Origin: Nakamurella multipartita DSM 44233
Lineage (GTDB): Bacteria; Actinomycetota; Actinomycetes; Mycobacteriales; Nakamurellaceae
Assembly (NCBI RefSeq): GCF_000024365.1
Contig: NC_013235.1
Coordinates: 2,790,001-2,854,000, forward strand
DNA: 64,000 nucleotides
Direction of reading: 5' to 3'
The position numbers and the translations under genes were made by a program. Numbering within the stretch: position 1 is the stretch's first letter; the number at the start of each line of letters is the position of its first letter. Shown piece by piece: positions 36,109 to 44,735 of this stretch. The notes beneath the pieces were generated by a model, which was not told the origin of the DNA, searched no databases, and saw nothing but the letters and a program-made list of their open reading frames with translations.

Positions 36109-36135
36109 GTCAGAACGATCCTCTCACGAGTGGAA

Positions 36136-36155
36136 GTATACCCACAGGGGTATCA
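36136..36155. promoter_or_regulatory. CstR-type operator 4 (trx-DUF302-cstR operon)
   Basis: GTATACC-N6-GGTATCA with the invariant core, located 28 bases from the thioredoxin start on the minus strand, overlapping the expected promoter. Confidence 0.75.
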
Positions 36156-36258
36156 ACGGGCGTGTCATCCAGATTGTTCCCGGCGCCGAGCACGTGCCGG
36201 GTGGGGTATCTGTGGCGGGCCCGGGATACCCCCGGGCGGCGTAGGGTTGGTCGTAGCA

Positions 36259-36278
36259 ACATACCCCGCCGGGTATCA
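36259..36278. promoter_or_regulatory. CstR-type operator 5 (rhodanese-PDO-TauE operon)
   Basis: ACATACC-N6-GGTATCA with the invariant core, ending 17 bases before the GTG of the rhodanese gene. Together with operator 4 it gives each arm of this divergent promoter region its own site, 103 bases apart. Confidence 0.75.
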
Positions 36279-36295
36279 GGTGAGAGGAACGTTGG

Positions 36296-36637
36296 GTGCT
36301 CGAGATGCGTGAGGTGTCGATGACAGAGGTCGAGAAGGCCCGCACAGCAGGGGCCGTGGTGATCGACGTGGGTGACGTCGAGGAGTACGACCGTGGTCAT
36401 ATCCCCGGTGCCGCGTCCCTTCCGTTGGGGGATCTGTCGCGGGACCTGAGCGTGGCCAGTTGCCAGATCCGTCGCGACGCGCCCGTCTTTGTGGTGTGCG
36501 CGGCCGGCAACCGCAGTCTGATCGCCGCCGGGATGCTCATGCACGCCGGCTATGACGCCTTCTCGGTGCGCGGCGGCACTCGTGCCTGGGTCAAGGCGGG
36601 CAACGCCGTGGTGGGTGGTGACCATGTCCGTTACTGA
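36296..36637 (+). CDS. Single-domain rhodanese
   Basis: 113 residues from GTG 36296, chosen for the GAGAGGAAC 7 bases upstream; ATG 36305 is the alternative. Motifs: AVVIDVGDVEEYDRGHIPGA, the active loop VVCAAGNRSLIAAGML with the catalytic cysteine, and GYDAFSVRGGTRAWVKAG. Transfers sulfane sulfur between thiols in the cytosol. It overlaps the dioxygenase gene by 14 bases, so they are translated together. Confidence 0.9.
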   Translation: MLEMREVSMTEVEKARTAGAVVIDVGDVEEYDRGHIPGAASLPLGDLSRDLSVASCQIRRDAPVFVVCAAGNRSLIAAGMLMHAGYDAFSVRGGTRAWVKAGNAVVGGDHVRY

Positions 36638-38039
36638 TGTCCCTCGCGTCGGGATCACCGATCAGGACGGCGGCACCGGGGTGACTGTCGTGCCGATCGA
36701 GACCCCCACGTTGGGGGACCGCAGCTACCTGGTCCATGACGGGCGGGTCGCCGTGGTGATCGATCCGCAGCGTGACATCGACCGGGTGTTGGACGCCGCC
36801 GCCGCTGCCGCCGGCGTGCGGATCACCCACATCTTCGAGACCCATATCCACAACGACTATGTCACCGGCGGGTTGGCCCTGGCCCGGGCCACCGGCGCGG
36901 CCTATCACGTGAACGCCGCCGATCCCGTGACCTACGAACGGGTGGCAGTGCGCGACGGCGACGTCATCGGGATCGGGTCGGCCTGGCGGCTGCGGGTGCT
37001 GGCCACCCCGGGCCACACCTACACCCACCTGTCCTACGTGCTCGAGGACCACGGCACCGCCACCGCGGTCTTTTCCGGCGGGTCGCTGCTGTTCGGGTCG
37101 ACCGGCCGGCCGGACCTGCTCGGCCCGGACCACACTCACGACCTGGTGCATCACCAGTACGCCTCGGCCCAACGGCTGGCCACGGAGCTGCCCGAGCAGG
37201 CGCAGGTGCTGCCGACCCACGGGTTCGGCAGCTTCTGCTCGTCCACCCAGACCGAGGCCACCGCCTCCACGATCGGGGCCGAGAAGGCCAGCAACCCGGT
37301 GCTCACCCTGGACGAAGATCGTTACGTCAGTGAGCTCCTCGCCGGTTTGGATGCCTTCCCGGCCTATTACGCGAAGATGGGTCCGGCGAACACGGCCGGT
37401 CCGGCCGCGCCGGATCTGTCCCCGCCGGAGCTTGCCGACGCCCGCCAGTTGCGCCGGCGGTTGGAGCGGGGCGAGTGGCTGGTCGATCTGCGGACCCGCA
37501 CCGCGTTCGCCGCCGGCCACGCCCCCGGCACCCTGAACTTCGGGCTCGACGGATCCTTCGCGACCTACCTGGGGTGGCTCATCCCGTGGGGGACGCCGGT
37601 CACGCTGCTCGGCGAGACCGCCGATCAGGTCGCCCAGGCGCAACGGGAGATGGTCCGGATCGGCATCGACCGGCCCGCGGCCGCGGCCACCGGCGGACCA
37701 CGGCGGTGGACCGACGGGCCGCTCGGCACCGTCGAGCGGGCGACGTTCGCCGACCTGGCTCAGGTCCGGCATCACCGCCGCGTCACCGTCCTGGACGTGC
37801 GGCGCAATCTGGAGCGGTCCGAATCGCACATCGACGGCGCCCTGCACATCCCTCTGCACGATTTGCTACGTCGGGTCGACGAGATCCCCGCCGGTGAGCT
37901 GTGGGTGCACTGCGCAGCCGGCTACCGGGCCTCGATCGCCGCCTCGATCCTGCTGGCCCGAGGACACCAGGTGGTCGCCGTCGACGACGACTACACCAAC
38001 GCGGCGGGCGCCGGCCTGCCCGTCATTGTCGGTACGTGA
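36624..38039 (+). CDS. Persulfide-dioxygenase-like MBL hydrolase fused to two rhodanese domains (CstB-like)
   Basis: 471 residues from ATG 36624. Residues 20-250: metallo-beta-lactamase fold with HIFETHIHNDYVTGGLALA and TPGHTYTHLSYV. About 300-365: first rhodanese domain without a cysteine in the loop (LVDLRTRTAFAAGHAPGTLN). About 375-470: second rhodanese with C in LWVHCAAGYRASIAAS. This order matches CstB of the cst operons, which oxidise persulfide to sulfite/thiosulfate. Where ETHE1 has the iron-ligand aspartate (TGDALL), this protein reads FSGGSLLFG, so the metal site may differ. Confidence 0.88.
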   Translation: MSVTDVPRVGITDQDGGTGVTVVPIETPTLGDRSYLVHDGRVAVVIDPQRDIDRVLDAAAAAAGVRITHIFETHIHNDYVTGGLALARATGAAYHVNAADPVTYERVAVRDGDVIGIGSAWRLRVLATPGHTYTHLSYVLEDHGTATAVFSGGSLLFGSTGRPDLLGPDHTHDLVHHQYASAQRLATELPEQAQVLPTHGFGSFCSSTQTEATASTIGAEKASNPVLTLDEDRYVSELLAGLDAFPAYYAKMGPANTAGPAAPDLSPPELADARQLRRRLERGEWLVDLRTRTAFAAGHAPGTLNFGLDGSFATYLGWLIPWGTPVTLLGETADQVAQAQREMVRIGIDRPAAAATGGPRRWTDGPLGTVERATFADLAQVRHHRRVTVLDVRRNLERSESHIDGALHIPLHDLLRRVDEIPAGELWVHCAAGYRASIAASILLARGHQVVAVDDDYTNAAGAGLPVIVGT

Positions 38040-38051
38040 GCGAGGCGTCCG

Positions 38052-38879
38052 ATGGTGGTGCTCGTCGCGATCCTGGCCGGGGCGCTGATCGGCCTGAGCC
38101 TGGGCGCGCTCGGCGGCGGCGGATCGATTCTCACGGTCCCGGCCCTGGTGTACCTGGTCGGGATGGACACCCGCGCGGCGACGACGGGGTCGCTGGTCAT
38201 CGTCGGGGTCACCGCGGTGGTCGGGATGCTCGCCCACCGCCGGGACGGGCACGTCCGCATGCTGCAGGGCGTGGTCTTCGGGCTGGTGGGTGCCGCGGGG
38301 GCGGTCGCCGGCACCCGACTGTCGCTGGCCGTGGCCCCGGAAGTGCTGCTTGCCGGGTTCTCCGTGCTGATGCTGGCCGTGGCGGGCATCATGCTCACCC
38401 GCCGTCGGGTGCCGGCCGGCAGCGGCGGCCCGAGTATGGCCGAGCGCATCCCGCTCGACGTGCCGATCATCACCTTCAAGCCCCGCTTCATCTGCGCCTG
38501 CCCCCGCGCCGCGAAGGTGGTCGTCGCCGCGCTGGCGGTCGGACTGATGACCGGGTTCTTCGGCGTGGGCGGCGGTTTCCTGGTGGTGCCGGCGCTCGTG
38601 CTGGCCCTGGACTTCCCGATGCCGGTGGCCGTGGGCACGTCGCTGCTGGTCATCGCGATGAACAGCGCCACGTCCCTGGTGGCCCGGGCGGGCTCCGGCC
38701 TCGAGATCGACTGGACCGTCATCGCCCTGTTCACCGGGGCCGCCGTCATCGGCAGCCTGCTCGGGGCCCGGATCGTGACGAAAGTCCGCCCGCAGACCCT
38801 GCAGATCGCGTTCGCCGGGCTGATCATCGCCGTCGGCCTCTACACCGCCGCCCGCAGCTTCCCCGCGCTGCTGGGCTGA
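38052..38879 (+). CDS. TauE/SafE family sulfite exporter
   Basis: 275 residues, 12 bases after the dioxygenase gene. Two homologous halves with repeated motifs: IGLSLGALGGGGSILTVPAL at about 11-30 and LMTGFFGVGGGFLVVPALVL at about 168-187; eight or so membrane helices. Family members export sulfite, sulfonates or related anions. As the last gene after rhodanese and persulfide dioxygenase, it would remove the sulfite produced, as TauE does in cst operons. Confidence 0.9.
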   Translation: MVVLVAILAGALIGLSLGALGGGGSILTVPALVYLVGMDTRAATTGSLVIVGVTAVVGMLAHRRDGHVRMLQGVVFGLVGAAGAVAGTRLSLAVAPEVLLAGFSVLMLAVAGIMLTRRRVPAGSGGPSMAERIPLDVPIITFKPRFICACPRAAKVVVAALAVGLMTGFFGVGGGFLVVPALVLALDFPMPVAVGTSLLVIAMNSATSLVARAGSGLEIDWTVIALFTGAAVIGSLLGARIVTKVRPQTLQIAFAGLIIAVGLYTAARSFPALLG

Positions 38880-38931
38880 CGCCTCCGGACCCGCGGCCCT
38901 GAGCGGGGTCGGCTGGGGTCGAGCCGGGTCG

Positions 38932-39346
38932 TCAGTCTCCGACGGCTACGACGGTGTCCGGGGTCAGGGTGACGTCAATGGTCGGCGGTTGCACGAGGGT
39001 GTTGCACGGTGCAGTGCGAGGCCACCGCCAGAAACGCATCCCGGCGTTCGGCGGGCAGCGCCGCCGGGGGCGGCGTCACGACGATGGCGATCCGGCTGAC
39101 GCGGGCGGGTCGGCCGCCCTGGTGGACCAGCCGGTCGGGGCGGGTGGTACCGACACCGACCGAGCTGTTCTTCGCCGGCCCGGCCAGTTGCGTCGCGTTC
39201 TACGCTCGCCGGTACGCCTCCCGGCACCAGTCCCCGGCCGACGGCCTGCAGGTCGCGGTGACGTACGAGCTCGGCACGGTGTGCTCCCTGATACCGACGG
39301 TGAACCGGTCACCGCCCACGTGGCGGACCCTGACCTCGTCAGTCAT
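38932..39346 (-). pseudogene. Second OsmC-family gene with an internally inverted segment
   Basis: Minus strand from ATG 39346: MTDEVRVRHVGGDRFTVGIR then EHTV; and at the other end GRPARVSRIAIVVTPPPAAL, AERRDAFLAVASHCTV and, after a two-base loss, NTLVQPPTIDVTLTPDTVVA to TGA 38932-38934. The middle of the protein (LVDQPVGAGGTDT, PTELFFAGPASCVAFYARRY, ADGLQVAVTYELG) is encoded on the plus strand at 39119-39274. Flipping that segment restores the expected OsmC order, as judged against the intact copy at 17856. Two small indels also exist. Operator 6 precedes it. Confidence 0.75.
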
Positions 39347-39416
39347 CGCATTCGTCCCTTTTAGATCGGCGTCGGTCGACGCGGCCCTCCCCAACGCGAT
39401 GGACCGCGCGGACCAC

Positions 39417-39436
39417 CGATACCCGGCACGGTATCG
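39417..39436. promoter_or_regulatory. CstR-type operator 6 (damaged osmC paralogue)
   Basis: CGATACC-N6-GGTATCG, a perfect 7+6+7 dyad with the invariant core, 70 bases upstream of the minus-strand OsmC remnant, the same relation as operator 1 to the intact osmC. Confidence 0.72.
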
Positions 39437-40374
39437 ACGCCGCAACGGCCGCACCTCAGGCCGAAGTCCTGAACGAGCCCTCGCGTTGGATGAGCACCAG
39501 CCGGGAGGAAGGGGCGATGGCATCAATTACGGTTCCCCGGGTTCGTGCGGAGGTTCCATCGGGTCCGTCGGCGGCGGGATGTCCCGTACCCTCGGCGGGA
39601 GCGAACCGTGACGAAGTTGATGCCAGTGCAGGTACGCGGCAACGGCTGTCGGGAGTGTGGGAAAGATCATGTCGGTACCGATTCGGTTCACCAGGCCGGC
39701 CCGGACGAGGTCACCACGCAGATCCTGTTTGACTCGGGCCATCGCGAAGGTCACCCCCCGTTGTTGGAGTTCGTCTCTCAGCTGGTCGAGGGCATCGGCT
39801 GAAGTGAGATCGATCTCCACGTTCGCCTCGGCGTTGAGCACGAACCACTCGACGCGGTGCGGCCGCTCGCCGTTCTCAGCGGTGATTCGAGCGGCCGCCT
39901 CATCAACGGTGATCGCGTTCAGGGCCCGCTGACGAAAGTCCTCCGCGTTCGCGAAGCACAGCGGCGCGTCGTACCGGTACACGACCAGGCCGGGAATCTG
40001 GCGACCCAACGGATAATCGTCGACATCATGCCTCCCGGCGATGCCGGGGACGTATCCCAGGATGCCGTCGTGCGGGTGAGCGAGTCGACGCAACAGATCG
40101 ACCACCGACAGGGCAACGGCCACCAGCACGCCGAGGAGAATGCCGACCCCCAGCACCGCAATGGTCGTCGCCACGGCCAGCATCAGCTCGCTACGACGGA
40201 AACGACCGATCCGCCGCAACTCGCCGACATCGATCAGGCGCACCGCCGCGAAGATCACCAGGGCGCCGAGTGCCGCCTTCGGAAACGTCGCCAACAAAGG
40301 CCCGGCGACCAACAAAGTCAACAGCACCATCAGCAACGCGACCAGTGAGAACAGCTGAGTCCGACTACCGAGTG

Positions 40375-41934
40375 TGTTTTGCTTCTGACTTCGTGTCAGA
40401 GATCGGCGTGTTGATCAGCCAACATCCGACGACTCCTTCGACCCGTCTCGGAGGATCCGAAGATGACCCAACCCGATCGTGGCAAGGACCGTGCCGGCCG
40501 GCGCACCAAGCGGTTCCTGACGCCCTCGGAGAAGTACGAGATCTGGCTGCAACTGGTCCGGCAGGAGGTGACGATCGCCGAGGCCGCCGAGCAGCAGCAG
40601 GTCGACCGATCAACGATCATGCGGATACGCACCGTCGCCAAGGAGGGTGCGTTGGCCGCGCTCGCTGCGTCCAAGCCCGGCGTCGCGGCGGCGCAGCGGG
40701 ACTACGAGATGGAGGCCGCGAAAGCCGAGATCGCCCGGCTGTCCGAGGCGGTCAAGCAGATGGCGGTCAAGCTCACCCTGGTCGAGGGAAAAGGCGGCTG
40801 GGCCTAGATGGCCGGGTCCCGCGCCGCGTCGAGGCGGCCATCAAGGATCAGCTGCTCACGCTGCTGGACCAGGCGCTGGACGCCGGCTGGTCCCTACGCG
40901 ACGCGTGCGGCGTACTGGAGCTGCCCGAGCGACGCGCGTACCGCTGGTTGGACCGCCGAGCCGAGGGACGGTTGGCCGACTCGCCGCCGGGCGGGTCGCC
41001 GATGCACGGCCTGCTCGACGATGAGGTGGCCGCGGTCCTGGCCTTGTTCGACGAGTGGGGCGAGACCGACCGCAGTCATCGCAAGCTGGCCCACCGGGGC
41101 TCCTACCTGGGCCGGGTATGGGTGTCACCATCAACGGTGCGGCGAGTGTTGTTCCTGGCGGACAAGCACTTCCGGCCGCTGCCCAAGCCCGGCCGCAGCT
41201 CCAAGCGGCCGTTCCCGGAATGGGCCGAGTACAAGCCGAACAGTCTGTGGATCTACGACACAACGCACTTCACCAGGGCCGGGATGGCGGTGCTGATCGT
41301 GGAGGACCTGGTCTCCCGCAAGTGGCTGAGCACGGTCGTGTCGGCCGAGGAGACCTCGACGCAGGTGCAGGTCGGCTTCACCCGCGCCCTGCACGCCGAG
41401 GGGCTGCTACAGCTGGTCGACGCCCGGCACGACGACGGCCGCGTCGACCTGGGCGTCGACGACGAGCACCGGCCGATCCTGCTGGCGATCTCGGACAACG
41501 GCCCGCAGATGACCTCCGGGTCGACCCGCGAGTTCATGGCGTTGTGCGCGATCGCCCAGCACTTCGGCCGGCCCGGCACACCGACCGACCAGGCGTGGAT
41601 CGAGAGCCTCAACGGGCACCTCAAGGCCGAGTACCCGCACCTCCTGGCCATCCGCGACCCGGCTACGCTGCGTGCCGAACTGGACCAGGTGCGGGCGCAC
41701 TATAACGGGGTCCGGCTGCACCAGGGCATCGGCTACGTCTGTCCCAACGACGAACACCAAGGACGAGGAGCCCAGATCCGCAAGGCCCGCCAGGCCGGCC
41801 TGGAAACCGCCCGCCAACGACGGCTAACCTGGCACCGCGAGCACCGGAACGACCAACACCAACCACCCGCCCCGGAGCCCGACGATGTTGGCTAATCAAA
41901 CGCCGAAATGCGTCATTAAGTCAGACACACGTCA
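40375..41934 (+). mobile_element. IS3-type insertion sequence, copy B (1560 bp, TSD AGTG)
   Basis: Same length, same internal coordinates (offset 21679) and same predicted proteins as copy A. AGTG flanks both ends (40371-40374 and 41935-41938). It sits in the SulP gene in the same orientation as copy A. The perfect match indicates recent transposition or gene conversion. Confidence 0.92.
40463..41895 (+). CDS. IS3-type transposase OrfA/OrfB, copy B
   Basis: OrfA 40463-40807 and OrfB in the -1 frame to 41895, with the same GGGAAAAGG slip site at 40786-40794 and the same DDE residues as copy A. No difference in the translated sequences was seen. Confidence 0.85.
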
Positions 41935-42237
41935 AGTGCCGCGCCGAGCGCCGTTCGGCTACCGCTGGAGCTGACCGGGAAGCCGTGGAAAAGCGACGCG
42001 GAAATGTTTGCTCCCGCCAGCGCCGTCCACTCCTGGTTGGCATCCACCCGCTGCCCGGCCTTCAGTGCAAAGGCCCGACCGGTGAGGACATTGTCGGTGT
42101 AGCCGACGAACGAGATGCCGAGTGCCGGAATCATCAACACCGCCAGATCGGCGAAGTTCAGGGTCGGGAGCGACGGCGTGGGAAGGCCGGTCGGGACGGC
42201 TCCGACCACCAGGATTCCGTAGTCCTGTAACGAGAAC

Positions 42238-42780
42238 TTGGCCTATGCCGAGGTGGCCGGCCTGCCGCCGGTCACCGGGCTGTGGGCCATCATCGGGCCT
42301 CTCGCGGTCTATGCCGTCCTCGGGACATCCCGGCAACTTTCGATCGGGCCGGAGTCGACGACCGCGCTGATGACCGCCTCGTTCTGATGCCCATCGCGGC
42401 CGGTGATCCGGCCCGGTACGCTTCACTGGCCTCGACTGCGGCCCTGCTGGTGGGTGGCCTCTGCCTGTTGGGACGGTTGGCCCGACTGGGCTTCCTGGCG
42501 GAACTGCTGTCCAAACCCGTCCTGGTTGGTTACATGGCCGGGGTCGCCGTCATCATGATCTCCGGGCAGTTGGGGAAGATCACCGGGGTGGCAGTGGAAG
42601 GTGACGAGTTCATCCCACAGATTTCGTCGTTCCTCGGCCGGCTCAACCAGTTGCATTGGCCGACGGTCACAATGGCGACAGTGCTGGTGGTGATGCTGTT
42701 CATCCTGCAGCACCTGCTACCGCGCGCGCCCGGACCACTGATGGTCGTTGCTTTCGCGGCCACCGTGGTCGCACTTGTCC
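42238..42780 (+). pseudogene. SulP transporter, N-terminal half on the opposite strand, frameshifted
   Basis: The plus strand reads NLAYAEVAGLPPVTGLWAII and LGTSRQLSIGPESTTALMTA, then after a one-base loss at about 42385 (TTCTGATGCCC) continues MPIAAGDPARYASLASTAAL, VLVGYMAGVAVIMISGQLGK and LLPRAPGPLMVVAFAATVVA. This is the SulP transporter from helix 2 to just before FSLQDYG, complementary to, and not overlapping with, the minus-strand C-terminal half. The first ~45 residues of the protein are not found nearby. Confidence 0.75.
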
Positions 42781-42924
42781 TCCGGCGGCGGCACCCGGGT
42801 CGACGACACCGGGGTGGAACTCGCCCCCAGCGCGGCCGCCCGCGTCGCCGGGTACGCGTGCCTGGCCGTGTCCGGGACACTGGTGCTCTACGGGCTTTAC
42901 CTGATCATCCCCCAGTTCCATTAA
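42781..42924 (+). pseudogene. C-terminal scrap of an unidentified membrane protein
   Basis: Frame GGGTRVDDTGVELAPSAAAR then VAGYACLAVSGTLVLYGLYL and IIPQFH before TAA 42922-42924. One strong transmembrane helix near a C-terminus. No start; joined directly to the SulP fragment. I cannot name the family. Confidence 0.4.
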
Positions 42925-43118
42925 CCAACCCCGCACCTGACAGACCCCACCCTCCCGGCACCCGATGCGGGTCTCTTTTCGTTCACGCGGCTCAGACACC
43001 CCTGGACGTTCCGGGCTGCCGGGCCTCCCGCGGTCGATATCCGGCCACCTCCGGGAGTCATGGGCAATCCCAAGGTGATGCTGGTCGCCGCGATCACCGG
43101 GTGGTACGCCGTTAGACC

Positions 43119-43550
43119 ATGAACACCGATAGGAACAAGGCCGTCATCGCCCGGATCGACGCCCTCGGCAACGGTGACGCCGATCTCGCGGAACTGGATG
43201 AACTCTGCCAGCCCAACCTGGTCAATCATGCTCTTGCCCCGAACATGCCTGTGGGCCTTGAAGGCACCCGGCGGTTCCTGGAGCGGGCACGGCGCGAACA
43301 GAATCCAGCTCGCTGGACGTGGTCAGCGCTGGTCGCGGAGAACGACTACGTCGTCCAGTTCGGCGAGCGGGAGCAACATTGGCCCGGCGGCTCCTTCCGT
43401 GGCTTCGACACATCACCCGGGATGTTGCGGCGGGACTGCGCGTTCGCCTATCGGCTGGTCGACGGACGTCTGGCCGAACGATGGGCAATTCGAGACGACC
43501 TGGCCATGCTCATACAACTCGGCGCGATCACTCCGACCGGTGACAGGTAG
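43119..43550 (+). CDS. SnoaL-like / ester cyclase family protein
   Basis: 143 residues from ATG 43119: AVIARIDALGNGDADLAELD, NHALAPNMPVGLEGTRRFLE, YVVQFGEREQHWPGGSFRGF, FAYRLVDGRLAERWAIRDDL. This is the SnoaL-like NTF2 fold with the conserved H in NHAL and the W/D near the C-terminus, used by polyketide cyclases and many uncharacterised cytosolic enzymes. Intact, although surrounded by debris. No linked pathway genes. Confidence 0.78.
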   Translation: MNTDRNKAVIARIDALGNGDADLAELDELCQPNLVNHALAPNMPVGLEGTRRFLERARREQNPARWTWSALVAENDYVVQFGEREQHWPGGSFRGFDTSPGMLRRDCAFAYRLVDGRLAERWAIRDDLAMLIQLGAITPTGDR

Positions 43551-43650
43551 CGCCGATGACGCGGACGTCGTCGGCGTCGGCGTCGATGATGGCCCGGCCC
43601 GGTCGGGTCGGCCGGGTCGGGTGAGTTCGAGGGCTCCGTCGGTTGGACGG

Positions 43651-43800
43651 CGGTTGCCGTACTCCGTTGCCCCGGCGGTCGCCCCGGCCATCCTCGCCGT
43701 GAGCGGCGGCCAGTACCCGGCGCTCTTCGCGTTCGCGGGTGCGTGCGCGCTGGCGTCGGCGCTGATGGTGAGCCGGGCGCGTTCGGTTCGCTCACTCACC
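43651..43800 (+). pseudogene. C-terminal fragment of an MFS transporter
   Basis: The frame reads LPYSVAPAVAPAILAVSGGQ, YPALFAFAGACALASALMVS, RARSVR, which is the last two helices and cytoplasmic end of a typical MFS permease. It has no start and passes into unrelated sequence at both ends. Confidence 0.55.
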
Positions 43801-44357
43801 CCGCACTGCACTGAGGCGGCGGGAAGCAGACGAGCGAACGCACCGCCCGGCGAGCGAAGGCGCGATTGTGTGCGACGAGGGCGACCCGGGGCACCGCGAG
43901 GAGTCAGTGGCCCGGGCGCTCCCGCCGCCGGCCCCAACCAAGCGTTCAGTGGCTGTCGGTCCGGGCACGCGGGTATGTGTCCTCGAGCCCGTGGTCATGA
44001 ATCGCAGCGCCGAAAACCGGGCAGCGGCCGCGATCGGAATGGACATCTGGTCCCTCCTCGATGGTGGGCGTGCGGTGCGAGTCATATTCGGTCTCCTTCG
44101 GACGGCATCGGCGTCGCCGAGGTGACCTACGTCGGTGAGCGTCGTGGGTGCGCTCCTCCGGCCACAACGAACGTTGCCGTTTCCGGGACTGGAGGCGACT
44201 GATCATGGCCGGTGTCGGTCGCGGCGGGGGCCCGGTGCGTATACCGATCCGCGGCCGCGCACACCCACCGCGCCGGATCTGCCGCACGAGCGGCGAACGC
44301 TCGGGACCACCGACGACGCCGGGAGGCGGCGTGGGCGCGGCTGGGTGGCGGCTCCGG
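43801..44357. other. No supported gene
   Basis: Overlapping frames without recognisable domains lie between the MFS scrap and the cupin remnant. Confidence 0.4.
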
Positions 44358-44735
44358 TCAGTGTGGAGTGCTGTCACCGATCGCTCGGGTGTGCGTTTCC
44401 TCTCCGTGCCGGCCGAACAGGCTGAGCACCTCGGCCGGCTCGTGCCCGGTGCTGCCGAACCAGTGCGGGATGCGGGTGTCAAACTCGACAACCTCACCCG
44501 GTTGCAGGGTGAGGTCACGGTCGCCCAAGACCAGCCGCATCCGGCCGGACAGCACGTACAGCCACTCGTGGCCCTCGTGGCTGCGCGGTTCCGGGTTCGA
44601 CTTCGTCGTGGGGATGACGATCTTCCAGGCCTGGGTGGTGCCCGGCTGTTGGGTCAGTGGAATGACGGTGCGGCCCTTCACCCGTCGGGGCTTGAGCCGG
44701 ACCCCGGGGTTCAGCTGCAGCCACACCCTTCCGGG
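44358..44735 (-). pseudogene. Cupin domain of an XRE-type regulator, 5' end replaced by IS3 debris
   Basis: The minus strand reads RVWLQLNPGVRLKPRRVKGR, SNPEPRSHEGHEWLYVLSGR, MRLVLGDRDLTLQPGEVVEF, PHWFGSTGHEPAEVLSLFGR. This is the small-molecule-binding cupin half of HTH-cupin regulators, with metal-ligand-like H and E in HEGHEW. The N-terminal HTH and start are missing because the sequence switches to IS3 transposase at about 44735. Confidence 0.7.

Larger units (their letters stand above)
39527..42237 (-). pseudogene. SulP anion transporter, C-terminal half, interrupted by IS3-type copy B
   Basis: Upstream part (42237-41939): FSLQDYGILVVGAVPTGLPT, then LMIPALGISFVGYTDNVLTG and FHGFPVSSSGSRTALGAAL. 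After the IS and one AGTG copy it continues at 40374 as GSRTQLFSLVALLMVLLTLL, membrane helices, and a STAS domain (VYRYDAPLCFANAEDFRQRA, RVEWFVLNAEANVEIDLTSA) to the stop at 39527. SulP proteins move sulfate, bicarbonate or related anions. The N-terminal half lies on the opposite strand at 42238-42780, so this gene is dead even without the IS. Confidence 0.82.

Noticed and set aside
36205-36230. GGTATC ... GATACC as another CstR site
   Set aside because: The half-sites face outward and the spacing is not six bases, unlike all six accepted operators.
18696-41934. Composite transposon made of the two IS copies and the island
   Set aside because: Each copy has its own different 4 bp duplication immediately at its ends, which fits two independent insertions; a composite jump would show a shared duplication at the outer ends only.
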